A stretch of DNA of 64,000 nucleotides. It comes from Halopenitus persicus. GTDB lineage: Archaea; Halobacteriota; Halobacteria; Halobacteriales; Haloferacaceae. The stretch is taken from positions 558,001 to 622,000 of the forward strand of contig NZ_AP017558.1 in assembly GCF_002355635.1 (NCBI RefSeq), given 5' to 3'. The translations under genes were made by a program, and so were the position numbers. Below, piece by piece: positions 43,641 to 53,123 of this stretch. Under the pieces are notes generated by a model. The model ran no database searches. It had not been told where the DNA came from and saw only the letters and a program-made list of their open reading frames with translations. Positions within the stretch are counted from its first letter, which is position 1. Each line of letters starts with the position of its first letter.

Positions 43641-46600
43641 CGGTCGAGATCCCGCTGGAGGTCGTGGAGCGTGTTCAACGCCTCCATCGGCGTCATCGTG
43701 GCGATGTCGAGCGACCGGATGGCCGCGGCCAGCTCCGCGTCAGTGGGGTCGTTCCCGGCCGCAGTGGCGGGACCCGACTCCGCGTCCTGCTCGTCGGGCC
43801 GGTCGGACCGGTCAGTCGATGCTGCTCGGTCGGTCGGTGCTGCTCGGTCGGTCGGATCGGTCTCATCGGCCGCCGCGAGGAAGTCGCGGAGGGTCGCCTC
43901 GTCGACCTCCTGATCGCGTGCGTCGTCACCGACCGCGTCCGGAGCGCCATCGATCGGCCCGTCACCCGGGGCATCCGCGTCCGCCGATGACTCGATGCGC
44001 TCGCGTGCGCGGTCGACGACCGCGGGCGGCACGCCGGCGAGCGCGGCCACCTCGATCCCGTACGAGGAGGAGGACGCGCCGCGGGCGACGCGGTGGAGAA
44101 ACGTCACCGTGCCGTCCTCCCTGGTCGCGGTGAAATGGAGGTTGCGGACGCGCTCGCGGCGGTCCGCCAGCTCCGTCAGCTCGTGGTAGTGGGTGGCGAA
44201 CAGCGTCGTCGCGCCGATCTCGTCCACGATGAACTCCGCGGCGGCGCACGCGATCGCCCGCCCGTCCGTGGTCGCGGTGCCGCGGCCGACCTCGTCGAGC
44301 AGGACCAGCGAGTCGGCCGTGGCGTCGTGGAGGACCTCGGTCAGCTCGCTCATCTCGCGCATGAACGTCGACTGGCCCCCGGCGATGTCGTCGGAGGCGC
44401 CGATCCGGGTGAACACGCGGTCGACGACCGGGACCCGGGCCGCCTGTGCGGGAACGAACGACCCCATCTGTGCCAACACGACCGCGAGCGCGACCTGCCG
44501 CATGTACGTCGACTTTCCGCTCATGTTCGGTCCCGTGATCAACGCGAGGTCGCCCCGTTCGAGGTCGACGTCGTTCGGGACGAACTCGCCCCGTCGCTCG
44601 ACCACCGGATGGCGGCCGCCCTCGATCGCGATGCCGTTCCTGCCGCCGTCGGGTCCGCCGCCGCAGTCGTTCCCGCCGGTCGACGGGTCCACGATCGTCG
44701 GCCGGACGTACTCCCGCTCGAGCGCCACGGTCGCGAGCGAGACGAGGGCGTCGAGCTCGGCCAGCGCGTCCGCGAGCGCTTGGAGCCGGTCGGCCGCCGC
44801 GGCGACGGCCGCGCGGACGTCGGTGAACAGCTCGTACTCGAGGGCGTCCGCGCGCTCGCTCGCGCCGAGGATCTCGTCCTCGCGGTCCTTCAGCTCGGGC
44901 GTGTAGAACCGCTCGCTGTTCTTCAGCGTCTGCCGACGGTGGTAGTCGTCGGGGACCGCATCAAGGTTGGGGTCGGTGACCTCGATGTAGTAGCCGTGCA
45001 CCTGGGTGTGTCCGACGGTCAGCGAGTCGATCCCGGTCCGCTCGCGCTCGCGGGCCTCCAGCTCGGCGATCCACTCCCGCCCCTCCCGTTCGGTCGCCCG
45101 GAGGTCGTCCAGCTCCGCGTCGTATCCGTCCCGGATCACGTCGCCGTCGGTGATCTCCTGTGGCGGATCGACGGCGATCGCCTCGTCGATCAGGTCCCGG
45201 ACGTCGGGCAGGGGATCCAATCGCTCACGGAGGTCCCGGAGGTGGTTACAGGGTGCGGTCGAATCGTCTCCACGGGATGCGGTCGAATCGTCCGCCGGCG
45301 ACAGGGCGTCTCGGAGGTCGGGAACGACCGCGAGCGTGGTTTCGAGCGACCGGAGATCGCGGGCGTTCGCCCGCCCGCGAGCGATCCGACTCACGAGACG
45401 CTCCAGGTCGTAGGCACCGGTCAGTCCGTCGCCGACGGTCTCGCGAACGATCGGCTCGTCGACCAGCCACTCGACGGCGTCGTGTCGCGACCGGATCCGG
45501 TTCGGGTCGATCAGGGGGCGGCGAAGCCAGCGCTCGAGTCGTCGACGGCCGAGCGCGCAGCTCGTCTCGTCGATCACGTCGAAGAGCGTGTCGCCGGCGC
45601 CCGGTCCCCGGTTCTCGAACAGCTCGAGGCTGCGCTGGGCGGCCGCGTCGAGCCGGAGATGCCTCCGAGGGTCGTACCGGCGGATCCGGGAGACGTACTC
45701 GAGCGGCCCGTCGTCGCCCTGGGTGTACTCGGCGTACGCCAGGACCGCCCCGGCGGCGCGGAGCTCCGCCTCGGTCGCGAACCGTTCCTGGGGTGCGGAC
45801 AGGTACGGCTCGAGGCGGTCGCGAGCCGCCTGCGGCGCGAACCGATCGCCCGAGAGGGTCGTCTCCATCCAGCGCGCGTCCGCCCCGACCGGGTCGGGCG
45901 TCGTTTCGGTGCCGGGTACGTCGTCGTCCGGCGCGGTGTCGCCGGAGTCGGCGCCTGTCGTGGCATCGCCGGAGTCGGCGCCTGTCGTGGCATCGCCGGA
46001 GTCGGCGCCTGTCGTGGCATCGCCGGAGTCGGCGCCTGTCGTGGCATCGCCGGAGTCGTCCTCCGTCGCCGGCTCGTCCCCATGGCCGGCTGCATCGATC
46101 TCCTCGGGCGGTCTGGTCCCCGGGCCGCGGACGAGTTCGGCCGGCGCCAGCCGATCGAGCTCTTCGGCGACCGTCTCCCGGTCGCCGCTCGTGGCCAGAC
46201 ACTCGCCGGTGGCGACGTCGACCGCTGCGAGACCGTACACGTCCCGGCCATCCCGGTCGCCTCGGTCGCCTCGGTCGTCTTTGCCGTCCTGGCCGTTCCG
46301 TCCGTCACCGCCGTCCTCGGTCGCCGCCGTCTCGCGGGTCAGGGCCGCGACGTAGTTGGTGGTTCGGTCGGTCAACAGGTCCTCGTCGACGACCGTCCCG
46401 GGCGTGATCACCTGGGTGACGGCGCGGTCGACGAGGCCCGAGGTGGCTGCCGCGTCCTCGGTCTGGTCGGCGATCGCGACGCGGTAGTCGGCGTCGAGCA
46501 GCCGCTCGAGATAGCTCGTCGCGTTGTCGATCGGGATTCCGGCCATCGGATACGCTCCGGTCGAATCCTCGCGTTTGGTGAGCGTCACCTCGCAAACGCG

Positions 46601-46783
46601 GGCCACCTCCTCGGCCGCCTCGCAGAAGGCCTCGTAGAAGTCGCCCACCTGAAAGAGCACGATCGCGTCCTCGTGGGCCGCACACAGGTCGGCGTACTGG
46701 GAGAGCATCGGGGTCAGATCGTCGCGAGCGGCCGCGATCGAGGGCGGCAGCCCGGTGACGGTCGTGGGGTCCGCCGTCGACAT
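43637..46783 (-). CDS. mutS: DNA mismatch repair protein MutS
   Basis: 1048 aa from ATG 46783, well above the roughly 850-880 aa of most MutS1. The mismatch-reading motif is [18 protein letters not shown] near residue 46, with [17 protein letters not shown]. The lever and clamp domains follow, and the ATPase has [54 protein letters not shown] and [10 protein letters not shown]. Extra length is mostly an acidic linker after domain I, including four tandem copies of the 9-residue GDATTGADS, and a TDRAxxTDR repeat near the C-terminus. It forms an operon with mutL. Bacterial-type MutSL is usual in haloarchaea. Confidence 0.94.
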   Translation of the reverse strand: MSTADPTTVTGLPPSIAAARDDLTPMLSQYADLCAAHEDAIVLFQVGDFYEAFCEAAEEVARVCEVTLTKREDSTGAYPMAGIPIDNATSYLERLLDADYRVAIADQTEDAAATSGLVDRAVTQVITPGTVVDEDLLTDRTTNYVAALTRETAATEDGGDGRNGQDGKDDRGDRGDRDGRDVYGLAAVDVATGECLATSGDRETVAEELDRLAPAELVRGPGTRPPEEIDAAGHGDEPATEDDSGDATTGADSGDATTGADSGDATTGADSGDATTGADSGDTAPDDDVPGTETTPDPVGADARWMETTLSGDRFAPQAARDRLEPYLSAPQERFATEAELRAAGAVLAYAEYTQGDDGPLEYVSRIRRYDPRRHLRLDAAAQRSLELFENRGPGAGDTLFDVIDETSCALGRRRLERWLRRPLIDPNRIRSRHDAVEWLVDEPIVRETVGDGLTGAYDLERLVSRIARGRANARDLRSLETTLAVVPDLRDALSPADDSTASRGDDSTAPCNHLRDLRERLDPLPDVRDLIDEAIAVDPPQEITDGDVIRDGYDAELDDLRATEREGREWIAELEARERERTGIDSLTVGHTQVHGYYIEVTDPNLDAVPDDYHRRQTLKNSERFYTPELKDREDEILGASERADALEYELFTDVRAAVAAAADRLQALADALAELDALVSLATVALEREYVRPTIVDPSTGGNDCGGGPDGGRNGIAIEGGRHPVVERRGEFVPNDVDLERGDLALITGPNMSGKSTYMRQVALAVVLAQMGSFVPAQAARVPVVDRVFTRIGASDDIAGGQSTFMREMSELTEVLHDATADSLVLLDEVGRGTATTDGRAIACAAAEFIVDEIGATTLFATHYHELTELADRRERVRNLHFTATREDGTVTFLHRVARGASSSSYGIEVAALAGVPPAVVDRARERIESSADADAPGDGPIDGAPDAVGDDARDQEVDEATLRDFLAAADETDPTDRAAPTDRAASTDRSDRPDEQDAESGPATAAGNDPTDAELAAAIRSLDIATMTPMEALNTLHDLQRDLDR
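45941..46058. repeat. 27-bp tandem repeat inside mutS
   Basis: Four perfect or near-perfect 27-base units plus a partial fifth (minus-strand protein unit GDATTGADS). The copies are almost identical in DNA, showing recent expansion. Confidence 0.9.
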
Positions 46784-46848
46784 ACACGTGAGGGGGCGGG
46801 CTATGGAAATAAACGCCACGGACGTCCGGGACCGACGCCGTGACTGCC

Positions 46849-46940
46849 GGGACGCTTGCGGCTCCGTGTCCCTGGGACGCTTGCGGCTCCGTGTCCCCGG
46901 GACGCTTCCACGCCCCGTAACCGCCGGGACGCTTACGGTC
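46849..46940. repeat. 25-bp tandem repeat upstream of mutS
   Basis: Copies of GGGACGCTTGCGGCTCCGTG begin at 46849, 46874, 46899 and, degenerate, 46926. They occupy most of the gap between divergent mutS and the J-domain membrane protein gene, where both promoters should lie. Confidence 0.85.
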
Positions 46941-46960
46941 GTCGCGGCCCAACGACCCGT

Positions 46961-47506
46961 GTGACCGATCGACCGATCGTGGTGGGGCTGGCGGCGACGT
47001 TCATCGGGCTCACGGCGCTGCTGGCGGTCGCCGGGGTCGTCGTTCACCCGATCCTGCTGTTCGTCGCGGTTCCCTTCGGCGTCGCCGGGTACCTCCTATC
47101 GCTGCACGCCCGGGGGCGGCTCGACGAGCGGATCCGGGCGCGGACCGTCTCCCGGGCGGCGGCACGCGGACGCGAGCGGGAGCGCCGGGCCCGCGAGCGA
47201 ACGCGCCGCAACCGTGCGGCCGCTTTCGGCGGCGGGGACCGACGACGAACCGGCGGCGGGTCCGGACGGGCCGGCGGCTTCGGAGGGGGCGGCGGCCCGA
47301 ACGGTCCCCGCGACCCGGGTACCCGACCGACCGATCGGATGGGCCTCGAGACCGCGTATCGAACGCTTGGCGTCGAACCCGACGCGGACGAAGACACGAT
47401 CAAGCGCGCCTACCGGGACCGGGCGAAGTCGCTCCATCCCGACGCTGAATCGGGCGACGAGGAGGCGTTCAAACGGCTGACGCGCGCCTACGAGAGACTG
47501 ACGTAG
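46961..47506 (+). CDS. Membrane protein with C-terminal J domain
   Basis: 181 aa from a GTG at 46961; longer upstream frames run through the repeat. Two N-terminal helices ([19 protein letters not shown] and [17 protein letters not shown]), then an Arg-rich cytosolic linker, a Gly-rich stretch, and a C-terminal J domain: [37 protein letters not shown] with the HPD motif, then [12 protein letters not shown]. It would recruit DnaK (Hsp70) to the membrane. It faces the ferredoxin gene, which also has a J domain, end to end. Confidence 0.85.
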   Translation: MTDRPIVVGLAATFIGLTALLAVAGVVVHPILLFVAVPFGVAGYLLSLHARGRLDERIRARTVSRAAARGRERERRARERTRRNRAAAFGGGDRRRTGGGSGRAGGFGGGGGPNGPRDPGTRPTDRMGLETAYRTLGVEPDADEDTIKRAYRDRAKSLHPDAESGDEEAFKRLTRAYERLT

Positions 47507-47566
47507 CCGTTGTATGGGACGGTGGGGCGGATCGCTGCCTCGGTCCGGCCGGCGAGTCGTATTCCC

Positions 47567-47587
47567 CCTTTTACCCTCCCTTTTTTT
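47567..47587 (+). terminator. T-rich terminator after the J-domain membrane protein gene
   Basis: The plus strand reads CCCTTTTACCCTCCC followed by seven T, the poly-T signal typical of archaeal termination. It overlaps the stop codon of the convergent ferredoxin gene. Confidence 0.55.
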
Positions 47588-48299
47588 AATCGTCCGCACG
47601 CGCGCGGTCGAAGGGATGCGGCGGCAGCCGGAGCTCCTCGAGGCCGGGGAGATGCTTGACGTTGAAGACGATCCGGAGCTCGTCGGTGAGCGGCTCCCCG
47701 ACGCAGGAGAGCCGGATGTCGCTGTCGATGAGCTCCTCCGAGAGGACGTTGTTGGCGGGGATGGACAGCTCTCCCTCGATGACCGCCACGGCGCAGTTCG
47801 CGCACGCGCCGCCGCGGCAGGCGTAGGGCCACGCGAAGCCGCGGTTCTCGGCGGCCTCGAGCAGCGACTCGCCCGGCTGGACGAGAAACTTTCCGTAGGC
47901 GGCGTGCGGGAGGTCGGCTTCAGCAGCCTTCTCGAAGAGGTCCTCGTCCCCGAGGTCCCAGCCGTGGTCGGTGAGACGTTCGTAATCGAGGTACTCGACG
48001 GTCGCCGCCGGCTCCGGCCCGCCGGCGTCCCGAGAGGAGTCGCCGTCCGACTCCGACGCGCCGTCGTCGGCGCCGCGGACGTCGACGTCGCTTCCGTCGC
48101 CGTCCTCCTCGATCCGGTCCATCTCGACCGTTCCGTCGCCATCGACGATGGCCTCGTAGGCCTCCCTCACGGTCTGGAACTCCCGGGCGGAGCCGCCGTG
48201 GTCCGGGTGCGTCTCGAGCACGCGGCGACGGTACGCGCGTTCGATCTCCCCGTCGTCCGCGTCGGCGTCGATGCCCAACACCTCGTACGGGGAGCGCAT
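47586..48299 (-). CDS. J domain-[2Fe-2S] ferredoxin fusion
   Basis: 237 aa from ATG 48299. Residues 1-55 are a J domain: SPYEVLGIDADADDGEIERAY, RRRVLETHPDHGGSAREF with HPD. An acidic linker of about 45 residues follows. Residues about 110-237 are a halobacterial plant-type ferredoxin: TVEYLDYERLTDHGWDLGDE (the acidic halophilic N-terminal insert), then PYACRGGACANCAVAV and RLSCVGEP providing the four Cys. The fusion links an electron carrier to the Hsp70 machinery, possibly for Fe-S cluster transfer; this is inference. The acidic insert is as in the well-known Halobacterium ferredoxin. Confidence 0.9.
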   Translation of the reverse strand: MRSPYEVLGIDADADDGEIERAYRRRVLETHPDHGGSAREFQTVREAYEAIVDGDGTVEMDRIEEDGDGSDVDVRGADDGASESDGDSSRDAGGPEPAATVEYLDYERLTDHGWDLGDEDLFEKAAEADLPHAAYGKFLVQPGESLLEAAENRGFAWPYACRGGACANCAVAVIEGELSIPANNVLSEELIDSDIRLSCVGEPLTDELRIVFNVKHLPGLEELRLPPHPFDRARADD

Positions 48300-48361
48300 A
48301 CGCACGTTAACCGGATCGGAGGCAAAAGCCTTGGCAACCGACCGGCGCGATCGTGCGGGGA

Positions 48362-48431
48362 CCCGACCGCGAGGGACGTGCGGAGGCCCGACCGCGAAGG
48401 ACGTGCGGGGCCCGACCGCGAGGGACGTGCA
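48362..48431. repeat. 24-25-bp tandem repeat, about three copies
   Basis: CCCGACCGCGAGGGACGTGC and variants begin at 48362, 48387 and 48411, in the 324-base divergent gap between the ferredoxin fusion and pdxS. Apart from this repeat and the presumed promoters, nothing else is seen in the gap. Confidence 0.8.
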
Positions 48432-48623
48432 GTGACTCACGACCGCCCGAAGATCGCGGACGCCCGACGTCGTTCCCTCGGGACCGTAACGCGGACGTAT
48501 CCACGGTTGTGCACACATCGATCGATCGCCGATTCGGTTGAAGAGTCAACACATCTCTATCCGAGAACCTGAATCGGAATCGAAAGGCGCGGTCGTTAAG
48601 TGGGTACCGTTCAAAGGGAACGT

Positions 48624-49532
48624 ATGGCAGACGCCACCGATCTCGAGGAGCTCAAACGCGGCACGGAGCTGGTCAAACGCGGGTTCGCCCGGATGCAGAA
48701 GGGCGGCGTGATCATGGACGTCGTCACCCGCGAGCAGGCCCGGATCGCCGAGGACGCCGGCGCGGTCGCGGTGATGGCGCTCGAGGCCGTCCCGGCCGAC
48801 ATCCGGAAGCGCGGCGGCGTCGCCCGAATGCCTGACCCGACGAACGTGACCGAGATCATCGACGAGGTCTCGATCCCGGTGATGGGGAAATCCCGGATCG
48901 GCCACCGCAAGGAGGCGGAGATCCTCGAGTCGCTCGGCGTCGACATGATCGACGAATCCGAAGTGCTCACGCCGGCGGACGACGAGTACCACATCGACAA
49001 ACGCGAGTTCACCGCGCCGTTCGTCTGCGGCGCTCGGAACCTGCCCGAGGCGCTCCGGCGAATCAACGAGGGCGCGGCTATGATCCGCACCAAGGGTGAG
49101 GCCGGAACCGGCGACGTCAACCAGGCGGTCAAACACCAGCGGACGATGCAGCGACAGATCCGCGAGATCGCCGGTCTCGAGCACGCCGAGCGCGAGAAAT
49201 GGGCCCGCGAACACGGTGCTCCACGCGAGCTCGTCCACGAGACCGCCGAGGCCGGCCGGCTCCCGGTCGTCAATTTCGCCGCGGGCGGGATCGCCACCCC
49301 GGCGGACGCGGCGCTGATGATGTACTACGGCTGTGACGGGATCTTCGTCGGCTCGGGCATCTTCGGCGCGGAGAACCCCAGCGAGATGGGGACGGCGATC
49401 GTCGAGGCCGTCACCAACTGGGACGACGCCGACGAACTCGCCGAGATCGCCCGCGGCGTCGGCAAGGGAATGCAGGGCCAGTCGACCGACTCCATTCCGG
49501 AGGAGGAGCGACTGCAGGGCCGCGGCGTCTGA
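48624..49532 (+). CDS. pdxS: Pyridoxal 5'-phosphate synthase lyase subunit PdxS
   Basis: 302 aa (beta/alpha)8 barrel, full length, from ATG 48624 ([20 protein letters not shown]). Conserved blocks: [76 protein letters not shown]-type block, [33 protein letters not shown] (with the catalytic Lys) and [21 protein letters not shown]. It makes PLP from ribose 5-phosphate, glyceraldehyde 3-phosphate and ammonia from PdxT, which is not in the window. A short T-run at about 49564 may terminate the transcript. Confidence 0.96.
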   Translation: MADATDLEELKRGTELVKRGFARMQKGGVIMDVVTREQARIAEDAGAVAVMALEAVPADIRKRGGVARMPDPTNVTEIIDEVSIPVMGKSRIGHRKEAEILESLGVDMIDESEVLTPADDEYHIDKREFTAPFVCGARNLPEALRRINEGAAMIRTKGEAGTGDVNQAVKHQRTMQRQIREIAGLEHAEREKWAREHGAPRELVHETAEAGRLPVVNFAAGGIATPADAALMMYYGCDGIFVGSGIFGAENPSEMGTAIVEAVTNWDDADELAEIARGVGKGMQGQSTDSIPEEERLQGRGV

Positions 49533-49625
49533 GTCGGGCACGACCCCCAACCGATTCCGACCGTTTTTCGACCGTCCGGTATACGGATCCGAGGAGAAAG
49601 CCACCGACTTCGGTCGTGGGAGTCG

Positions 49626-50501
49626 TCACAACACCGTCGCGCCGCGGCCGATCCGGGTCTGATACGCCCGTGATTCGATGCCCGCGTTCGCGAACGCGTC
49701 GACCATCGCAGCGGCGACGTGTCGGCGGTCGGCCTCCGGACAGACCGCGAGTACCGTCGGGCCGGCGCCGCTGACGGTGACGCCCGCCGCGCCGGCCTCG
49801 AAGGCCGCCTCGCGGACGTCGTCGTAGCCGGTGATGAGTCGGGCGCGCTCGGGCGTGACGACCGGATCGTCCATTCCCTTGCCGACGAGCACCGGGTCCG
49901 ACCGACACATCCCGATCGTGAGCGTCGCCGCGTTGCCGACGGTCTCGACGACGTCCGCCATCGATGCCGTCTCCGGCACGACACGGCGGGCGTCCCGGGT
50001 CGAGACGGCGACGTCGGGCAGACACGCCACCAGCGGAACGCCCGTCTCGACGCCGTGGGTCCCGGTCGGGGTGGTGACCGTGAACCCGCCCACGATGGCC
50101 GGCGCGACGTTGTCCGCGTGGGCGACGCCGGAGACGACCGCCTCACCTTTCGCGGCGATGGGGACGAGCTCCTCCCGCGAGTAGCCGCGGTCGTAGAGCT
50201 CGTTGAGTCCGACGGCCGCGGCGGCGGCGCTGGCCGCCGAGGAACCGAGACCCGAGGCCGGGCGGACGCCCTTGTCGATGTGGATCTCGGCGGGCGCCTC
50301 GAGCGCCTCGACGACCGCGCCGACGGTGTTCTTCTCTGGGTCCTCCGGGATGTACTGCGCGCCGACGCCGGTGACCTCGATCGAGGTCGTCTCGGCCTTC
50401 TCGACGGTCACGACGTCGGCCGGCCGGGCGAGCGCGGCGCCGAACGTATCGAACCCGCTGCCGAGGTTCGCGCTCGTAGCGGGTGCCCGTACCGTGATCA
50501 T
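49626..50501 (-). CDS. thrB: Homoserine kinase
   Basis: 291 aa GHMP kinase from ATG 50501 (MITVRAPATSANLGSGFDTFG); longer frames upstream are not coding. The ATP loop is VRPASGLGSSAASAAAAAVGLN near residue 84, of the GHMP PxxxGLGSSAA type. Further blocks are HADNVAPAIVGGFTV and, at the C-terminus, GAAGVTVSGAGPTVLAVC. It phosphorylates homoserine for threonine synthesis. Convergent with pdxS. No other threonine gene is in the window. Confidence 0.94.
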   Translation of the reverse strand: MITVRAPATSANLGSGFDTFGAALARPADVVTVEKAETTSIEVTGVGAQYIPEDPEKNTVGAVVEALEAPAEIHIDKGVRPASGLGSSAASAAAAAVGLNELYDRGYSREELVPIAAKGEAVVSGVAHADNVAPAIVGGFTVTTPTGTHGVETGVPLVACLPDVAVSTRDARRVVPETASMADVVETVGNAATLTIGMCRSDPVLVGKGMDDPVVTPERARLITGYDDVREAAFEAGAAGVTVSGAGPTVLAVCPEADRRHVAAAMVDAFANAGIESRAYQTRIGRGATVL

Positions 50502-50743
50502 ACTCGGGGGTTGCGTCGGCGAGCAAAAAAGGGGGTGGATCGATCCGCGATCGGAAGCGAACGCGAGCGATCGTGCGCTCGACGGCGGCGGACCGGAACG
50601 GAGCGGGATGGCGGATCGTGTGCAACACGGGGCGAAGAGGGAACGAGGAGGGAACGAGGAGAGGACGGGGGAGAACGGGTCGAACGGTCGGCGGACCGAC
50701 GGGACGGCGGCGTCGGGGAGAACGAGGAACCGAAACCGGCCGG

Positions 50744-50995
50744 TCACTCGGCCATCGTCCACAGGATCGGGCCGATGACGATGAGCACGAGGCCGAAGAG
50801 GATGTACGGAGCGGTCATCGTGGAGAACGGCGCAACGGCGAAGATCAACCCGAAAAGGGAGAGGTTGATCGCGAGGATGCGCTGGCTCTTCAGCGGAAGC
50901 GACCCCAGCGTGGTCACCGCGAACGTGAACAACAACACGTGCCCCAGGTGATAATTCAGCAGGAAGCCGTTGACCAGGGGTTGCAGCGGGATCAT
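50744..50995 (-). CDS. Small three-helix membrane protein
   Basis: 83 aa. Three hydrophobic segments: about 13-33 (LNYHLGHVLLFTFAVTTLG), 40-57 (ILAINLSLFGLIFAVAPF) and 62-80 (APYILFGLVLIVIGPILW). It looks like a genuine conserved haloarchaeal membrane protein because composition and codon pattern match neighbours, but I do not recognise the family. It stands alone between thrB and the low-GC region. Confidence 0.6.
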   Translation of the reverse strand: MIPLQPLVNGFLLNYHLGHVLLFTFAVTTLGSLPLKSQRILAINLSLFGLIFAVAPFSTMTAPYILFGLVLIVIGPILWTMAE

Positions 50996-51263
50996 TCTCG
51001 TTCGAGAGTGCGTCCGGTCGGCGCATTAAAGTTCCGTTTCGTTCGACCGAGCGCGTCGCCGCGCCGTTCAAGCGATCGGATCTGCGTCGGCGGGAAGCAG
51101 CCCGAACACGGCGATCGCGCCGCAAGCAGCAGTCCGTCAGAAGTGACGGGTTGTCCGGCACGACGCTCACGGACCGTCGTCTCGAAACCGGTAGAATGCG
51201 GAAATTGGGTGGCTGGAGAGTTTCCGGTCCCGATCTCCCCTAGCTGAGAACGGCCAGGATGTG

Positions 51264-51330
51264 AGGTAGGACAACACGGATTCGAACACGTGGGGCCGAG
51301 CGCTTCACAGCCGTCCGACGGGCAACCTCA
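51264..51330 (-). pseudogene. Degenerate tRNA-Ile relic (possible attachment-site half)
   Basis: The plus strand reads AGGTAGGACAACACGGATTC then GAAC-ACGTGG and GGCCGAGCGCTTCAC. Alignment to the intact tRNA-Ile at 56894-56967 keeps the acceptor 3' strand, T arm and part of the D arm, but lacks about 13 bases covering the anticodon arm, so no functional tRNA is possible. Similarity continues about 65 bases past the tRNA 3' end, for example GAAATTGGGTGGCTGGAGAG here against GAAGTTAGGTGGCTGGGGAG there. Confidence 0.7.
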
Positions 51331-51375
51331 GAGCGTCACAGATGGTTTTGCGGTCGTGCTGAATAGAGAGAGGTC

Positions 51376-51420
51376 GCTCAGGGAAGGGGCGCTCAGGGAA
51401 GGGGCGCTCAGGGAAGGGGT
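51376..51420. repeat. 15-bp tandem repeat, three copies
   Basis: Three copies of GCTCAGGGAAGGGGC, the last with one change, end one base before the stop codon of the fasciclin gene on the other strand. Confidence 0.9.
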
Positions 51421-51421
51421 G

Positions 51422-52036
51422 CTACCCTTCCAGCACTTGGTCGACTGTCGGAGTCGTCAACACTGCGTCGATCGCGTGGATGACACCGTTCGAGGCCTCA
51501 ACGTTGGCCGTGGTGATGTCTGCGCGGTCGTCGAGCGTCTTGCCGTCAACTGAGAACGACTCGCCGAGCAGCGTGTCGATTTGTGGAGCGTTCACCACCG
51601 ACGCCGCGTAGCGACGTCCTCCGGTCACGTGGAAGAGCAGCGTGTCCGTAAGGAGGTTATCGGGATCATCCAGTAGGTCAGTCGCCGTGAGGCCGGTCGC
51701 GTCTTCGACTGTGGCGAAGAAGTCCTCAAACGCTTCCTCCGTGGGCGCAAACACGGTATACTGATCGTCGTTGGTCAACGTGTTGAGAACGACCGGATCC
51801 GCTGCTTTGACCGCGGCAATCAGCGTGTCGAAGCCGAGTTCGTCAGCGGTGGCGACGATGCCTTTCTCCACGCTCGCGCCACGACGGTTCGCGGCGTTCG
51901 CACCACGACGATTCTCCCCGCTCGCACCACCACGGCGGTCATTGCCGCCGCCGCGGGCGGCGGCGCCGCCGGAGCTGGCGGTGATGATTGCGGCACCTGT
52001 CGCGATCTGCTTCAACACCGTTCGTCTGTCTTGCAT
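51422..52036 (-). CDS. Tat-exported fasciclin-domain protein
   Basis: 204 aa. The N-terminus MQDRRTVLKQIATGAAIITA is a twin-arginine signal (RRTVLK). A spacer with repeated NRRGA/RRGG units (residues about 27-52) follows. One fasciclin (FAS1) domain covers about 58-204: TADELGFDTLIAAVKAADPV, YTVFAPTEEAFEDFF, LLTDTLLFHVTGGRRYA and the C-terminal NGVIHAIDAVLTTP. It is expected folded outside the cell and may mediate adhesion. There is no membrane anchor or lipobox. The gene is the first inside the low-GC region. Confidence 0.9.
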   Translation of the reverse strand: MQDRRTVLKQIATGAAIITASSGGAAARGGGNDRRGGASGENRRGANAANRRGASVEKGIVATADELGFDTLIAAVKAADPVVLNTLTNDDQYTVFAPTEEAFEDFFATVEDATGLTATDLLDDPDNLLTDTLLFHVTGGRRYAASVVNAPQIDTLLGESFSVDGKTLDDRADITTANVEASNGVIHAIDAVLTTPTVDQVLEG

Positions 52037-52356
52037 CTTTGAACCTCATACGATGGGAGGGCTACCAAATCATAGTTATTTATTGGTTACTGTGGGTTTA
52101 TTCGTAAATTGTATATTAGTGATGGATAGGCGCGGAATAAGTATGGTTGGCAATACTCCATTCGTTTTCGGTATGCGTTCTGTACTGACTGATGCAATCG
52201 GACTCTTTCTGGCAAGGGTCCCAGGTGAGATGTGCGCGTCGTATTCAGCGCCTATTTCTATCGGGATCAATATATATCAACCGCGCCGTCCCGGAGTATT
52301 AGATCCGGGAGTAGGCTGAAAATAACACCAAGTAGCCTGATGACTACCGTGTTAGC
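52037..52356. other. AT-rich spacer without genes
   Basis: 320 bases of low GC between the fasciclin gene and the IS6 relic. Short open frames on both strands have no recognisable features. It probably includes the fasciclin promoter (ATAGTTATTTATTGG region near 52070). Confidence 0.45.
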
Positions 52357-53075
52357 GTCATGTTTAGTTACGGGTGAAACGTGAGGCGTGATGAGTTCTG
52401 TGTGCTCTCTGCCCGAAATCACACGCCGCAGCGGTGGGTGCGACTGGATCGATATGGGTGGTGTGGAGCGCGATCGCACACCCCGATCGGCGATGACGCT
52501 CGGTATGCAACTCCAGGGTGCTGAAATCTCATTTTTAAATACAATCTCCATCTCTGATTGTTTTGGTATCACACGCAGCCGAAAAGCCGTCCACGATTGG
52601 GTGCAGAAAGCCGATCTGCAACGCGATGGAGGCCGATCCGAAGCACGTTGCGGTTGATGGGAGCGTGAGTCGAATCACAGATCAGCAGTACTGGCTGTAC
52701 GCGGCCGTCGATCCAGCTACAACCCACTTCCGTCATGTTCGGTCCTTTTCCACGTATACGACTGCAGTAACTGAGATATTCCTCAGAGAGATACGTGAGA
52801 AACACGATGTCAATGATGCACACTCTCTCGGTGGTGATGCGGATTGGCTCCAAACCGCGCTCCACCGACACGAACTCGATTCAGCTCTCAAACGACACGA
52901 ACTCGATTTCAGAGACGAACGCCACGAAAGTCGCAACCGCGCCGAACGTGTCTTCCATGAGGTAAGACGATGTACCTCTTCGTTTGCAAACCGTATTGGC
53001 CACGGGATCCACGCACAGCTGAAACGCGGGTACACACCGTCGCCGTCCGGCACAATGCTACAAACCAAACACGAC
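52357..53075 (+). mobile_element. Decayed IS6-family element
   Basis: Left end GTCATGTTTAGTTA and right end AACCAAACACGAC match the terminal inverted repeats of the intact IS6 copy at 57834-58530 with single changes. No target duplication is visible at its borders, in line with age. Confidence 0.8.
52391..53069 (+). pseudogene. IS6-family transposase pseudogene
   Basis: The reading frame follows the intact transposase at 57869 up to VQKADLQRDGG (about 52630), then shifts frame by a deletion and continues as VAVDGSVSRITDQQYWLYAA, so one catalytic acid is changed from E to G next to the first Asp, and later VDDAD has become GGDAD. A short internal duplication gives HELDSALKRHELDF. The end lacks the original stop. 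It cannot make an active enzyme but could still be a binding site for the intact one. Confidence 0.85.
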
Positions 53076-53093
53076 GTCTGGAATCGGCCAGGG

Positions 53094-53101
53094 TTTTATT
53101 A
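53094..53101 (+). promoter_or_regulatory. TATA box of the JAMM protease operon
   Basis: TTTTATTA is centred about 26 bases ahead of the ATG at 53124, suiting a leaderless transcript. It lies just outside the right end of the IS6 relic, so the promoter is independent of it. Confidence 0.5.
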
Positions 53102-53123
53102 TCATTGAACATAATTCGTGTTT

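Larger units (their letters stand above)
50996..51421. other. Intergenic gap holding the left border of the low-GC region
   Basis: 426 bases without a credible gene. From about 51190 onward it is similar to the sequence left of and within the tRNA-Ile gene at 56.8-56.97 kb, and ends in a 15-base tandem repeat. Confidence 0.6.

Noticed and set aside
44093-46843. 916-codon plus-strand open frame opposite mutS
   Set aside because: Antisense of mutS, Arg/Val/Asp-rich with no domain.
51264-51330. Functional tRNA gene
   Set aside because: The anticodon arm is missing and the acceptor 5' strand does not pair; kept as a relic only.
52076-52270. 64-codon minus-strand frame in the AT-rich gap
   Set aside because: No signal, domain or promoter; such length is expected by chance at this composition.
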